From Hyphomicrobium_A sp963817485 (GTDB taxonomy: Bacteria; Pseudomonadota; Alphaproteobacteria; Rhizobiales; Hyphomicrobiaceae): a DNA stretch of 64,000 nt. Within the stretch, counting starts at the first letter, position 1. Every line of letters starts with the position of its first letter. Below are positions 63,946 through 64,000 of this stretch, one piece after another. Under the pieces are notes generated by a model, which was not told the origin of the DNA, ran no database searches, and worked only from the letters and a program-made list of their open reading frames with translations. The stretch spans positions 62,001-126,000 of the forward strand of contig CAWFOR010000012.1 of assembly GCA_963817485.1 (NCBI GenBank), in the 5' to 3' direction. Both the position numbers and the translations under genes were made by a program.

Positions 63946-64000
63946 GTGTCAGTTATCGCCATCTTGCTCGGGCTGCTGGCTACAGGCTTCGCTGCCTTCG
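63946..64000 (+). CDS. pstC: Phosphate ABC transporter permease PstC, 5' end only
   Basis: A GTG at 63946, with AAGGG about 10 bp before it, opens a frame (VSVIAILLGLLATGFAAF) that runs off the right edge. It is hydrophobic from the first residues, as in the first helix of PstC. Its place directly after pstS supports the name; only 18 codons are visible, so this is an inference. Confidence 0.5.
   Translation, partial: MSVIAILLGLLATGFAAF

Overview
The window is about 64 kb of GC-rich DNA (roughly 65% GC by eye) from an alphaproteobacterium. It is most likely a methylotroph of the Hyphomicrobiales and looks Hyphomicrobium-like, though the species cannot be named from this sequence. The evidence is a serine-cycle operon (serine-glyoxylate aminotransferase, malyl-CoA lyase, both malate-CoA ligase subunits, a divergent PEP carboxylase) with formate-tetrahydrofolate ligase nearby. 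The rpsT-dnaA-dnaN-recF-gyrB block, a RegB/RegA/Sco locus and an MmcB-type repair protein are also typical of alphaproteobacteria.

Layout. 1-3.9 kb: two FHA-domain genes on the minus strand (one cut by the window edge) face a membrane Ser/Thr kinase carrying a seven-bladed WD40 propeller. 4.0-6.4 kb: a cyanide-insensitive-type bd quinol oxidase (cydAB). 6.5-11.3 kb: a thermonuclease-like membrane protein with an apparent frameshift, an HtrA-like protease, a membrane-anchored lyase-fold protein and a secreted duplicated-domain protein. 11.4-13.0 kb: a small accessory islet (ImmA/IrrE peptidase, XRE repressor, DUF2188 protein, a frameshifted small gene). 13.0-20.4 kb: the serine-cycle operon, transcribed leftward sga-mcl-mtkA-mtkB-ppc, preceded by a LuxR-type regulator with a degenerate receiver. 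21.5-25.3 kb: a CDF metal exporter, a TerC-family protein and formate-THF ligase.

25.4-29.5 kb holds the Anbu cluster: circularly permuted ATP-grasp, alpha-E, transglutaminase-like and proteasome-related Anbu proteins. A degraded copy of the anbu 3' end follows, beyond a small orphan gene. 30.2-36.3 kb: UDP-glucose dehydrogenase, a decayed type I secretion ABC transporter, then fructose-bisphosphatase, phosphoribulokinase and ribulose-phosphate epimerase, which suggest Calvin-cycle capacity beside the serine cycle. 36.5-39.5 kb: ubiE (frameshifted), mutM and two tandem paralogous membrane proteins. 39.8-48.0 kb: rpsT, a DnaA-box-rich gap, a rhodanese, dnaA, dnaN, recF, gyrB. 48-64 kb: PBP1, a zinc peptidase, Sco/RegB/RegA, MmcB, a Lon-related ATPase without a protease domain, polyphosphate kinase 2, PhoR, PstS and the first codons of pstC.

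The main themes are C1 assimilation (serine cycle with possible CO2 fixation), redox and phosphate control of energy metabolism, and replication. No tRNA, rRNA, CRISPR array or intact insertion sequence was seen. Four genes are interrupted by apparent frameshifts. The one in the normally essential ubiE raises the possibility of local indel errors in the assembly, whereas the secretion ABC transporter also shows motif decay that sequencing error cannot explain.
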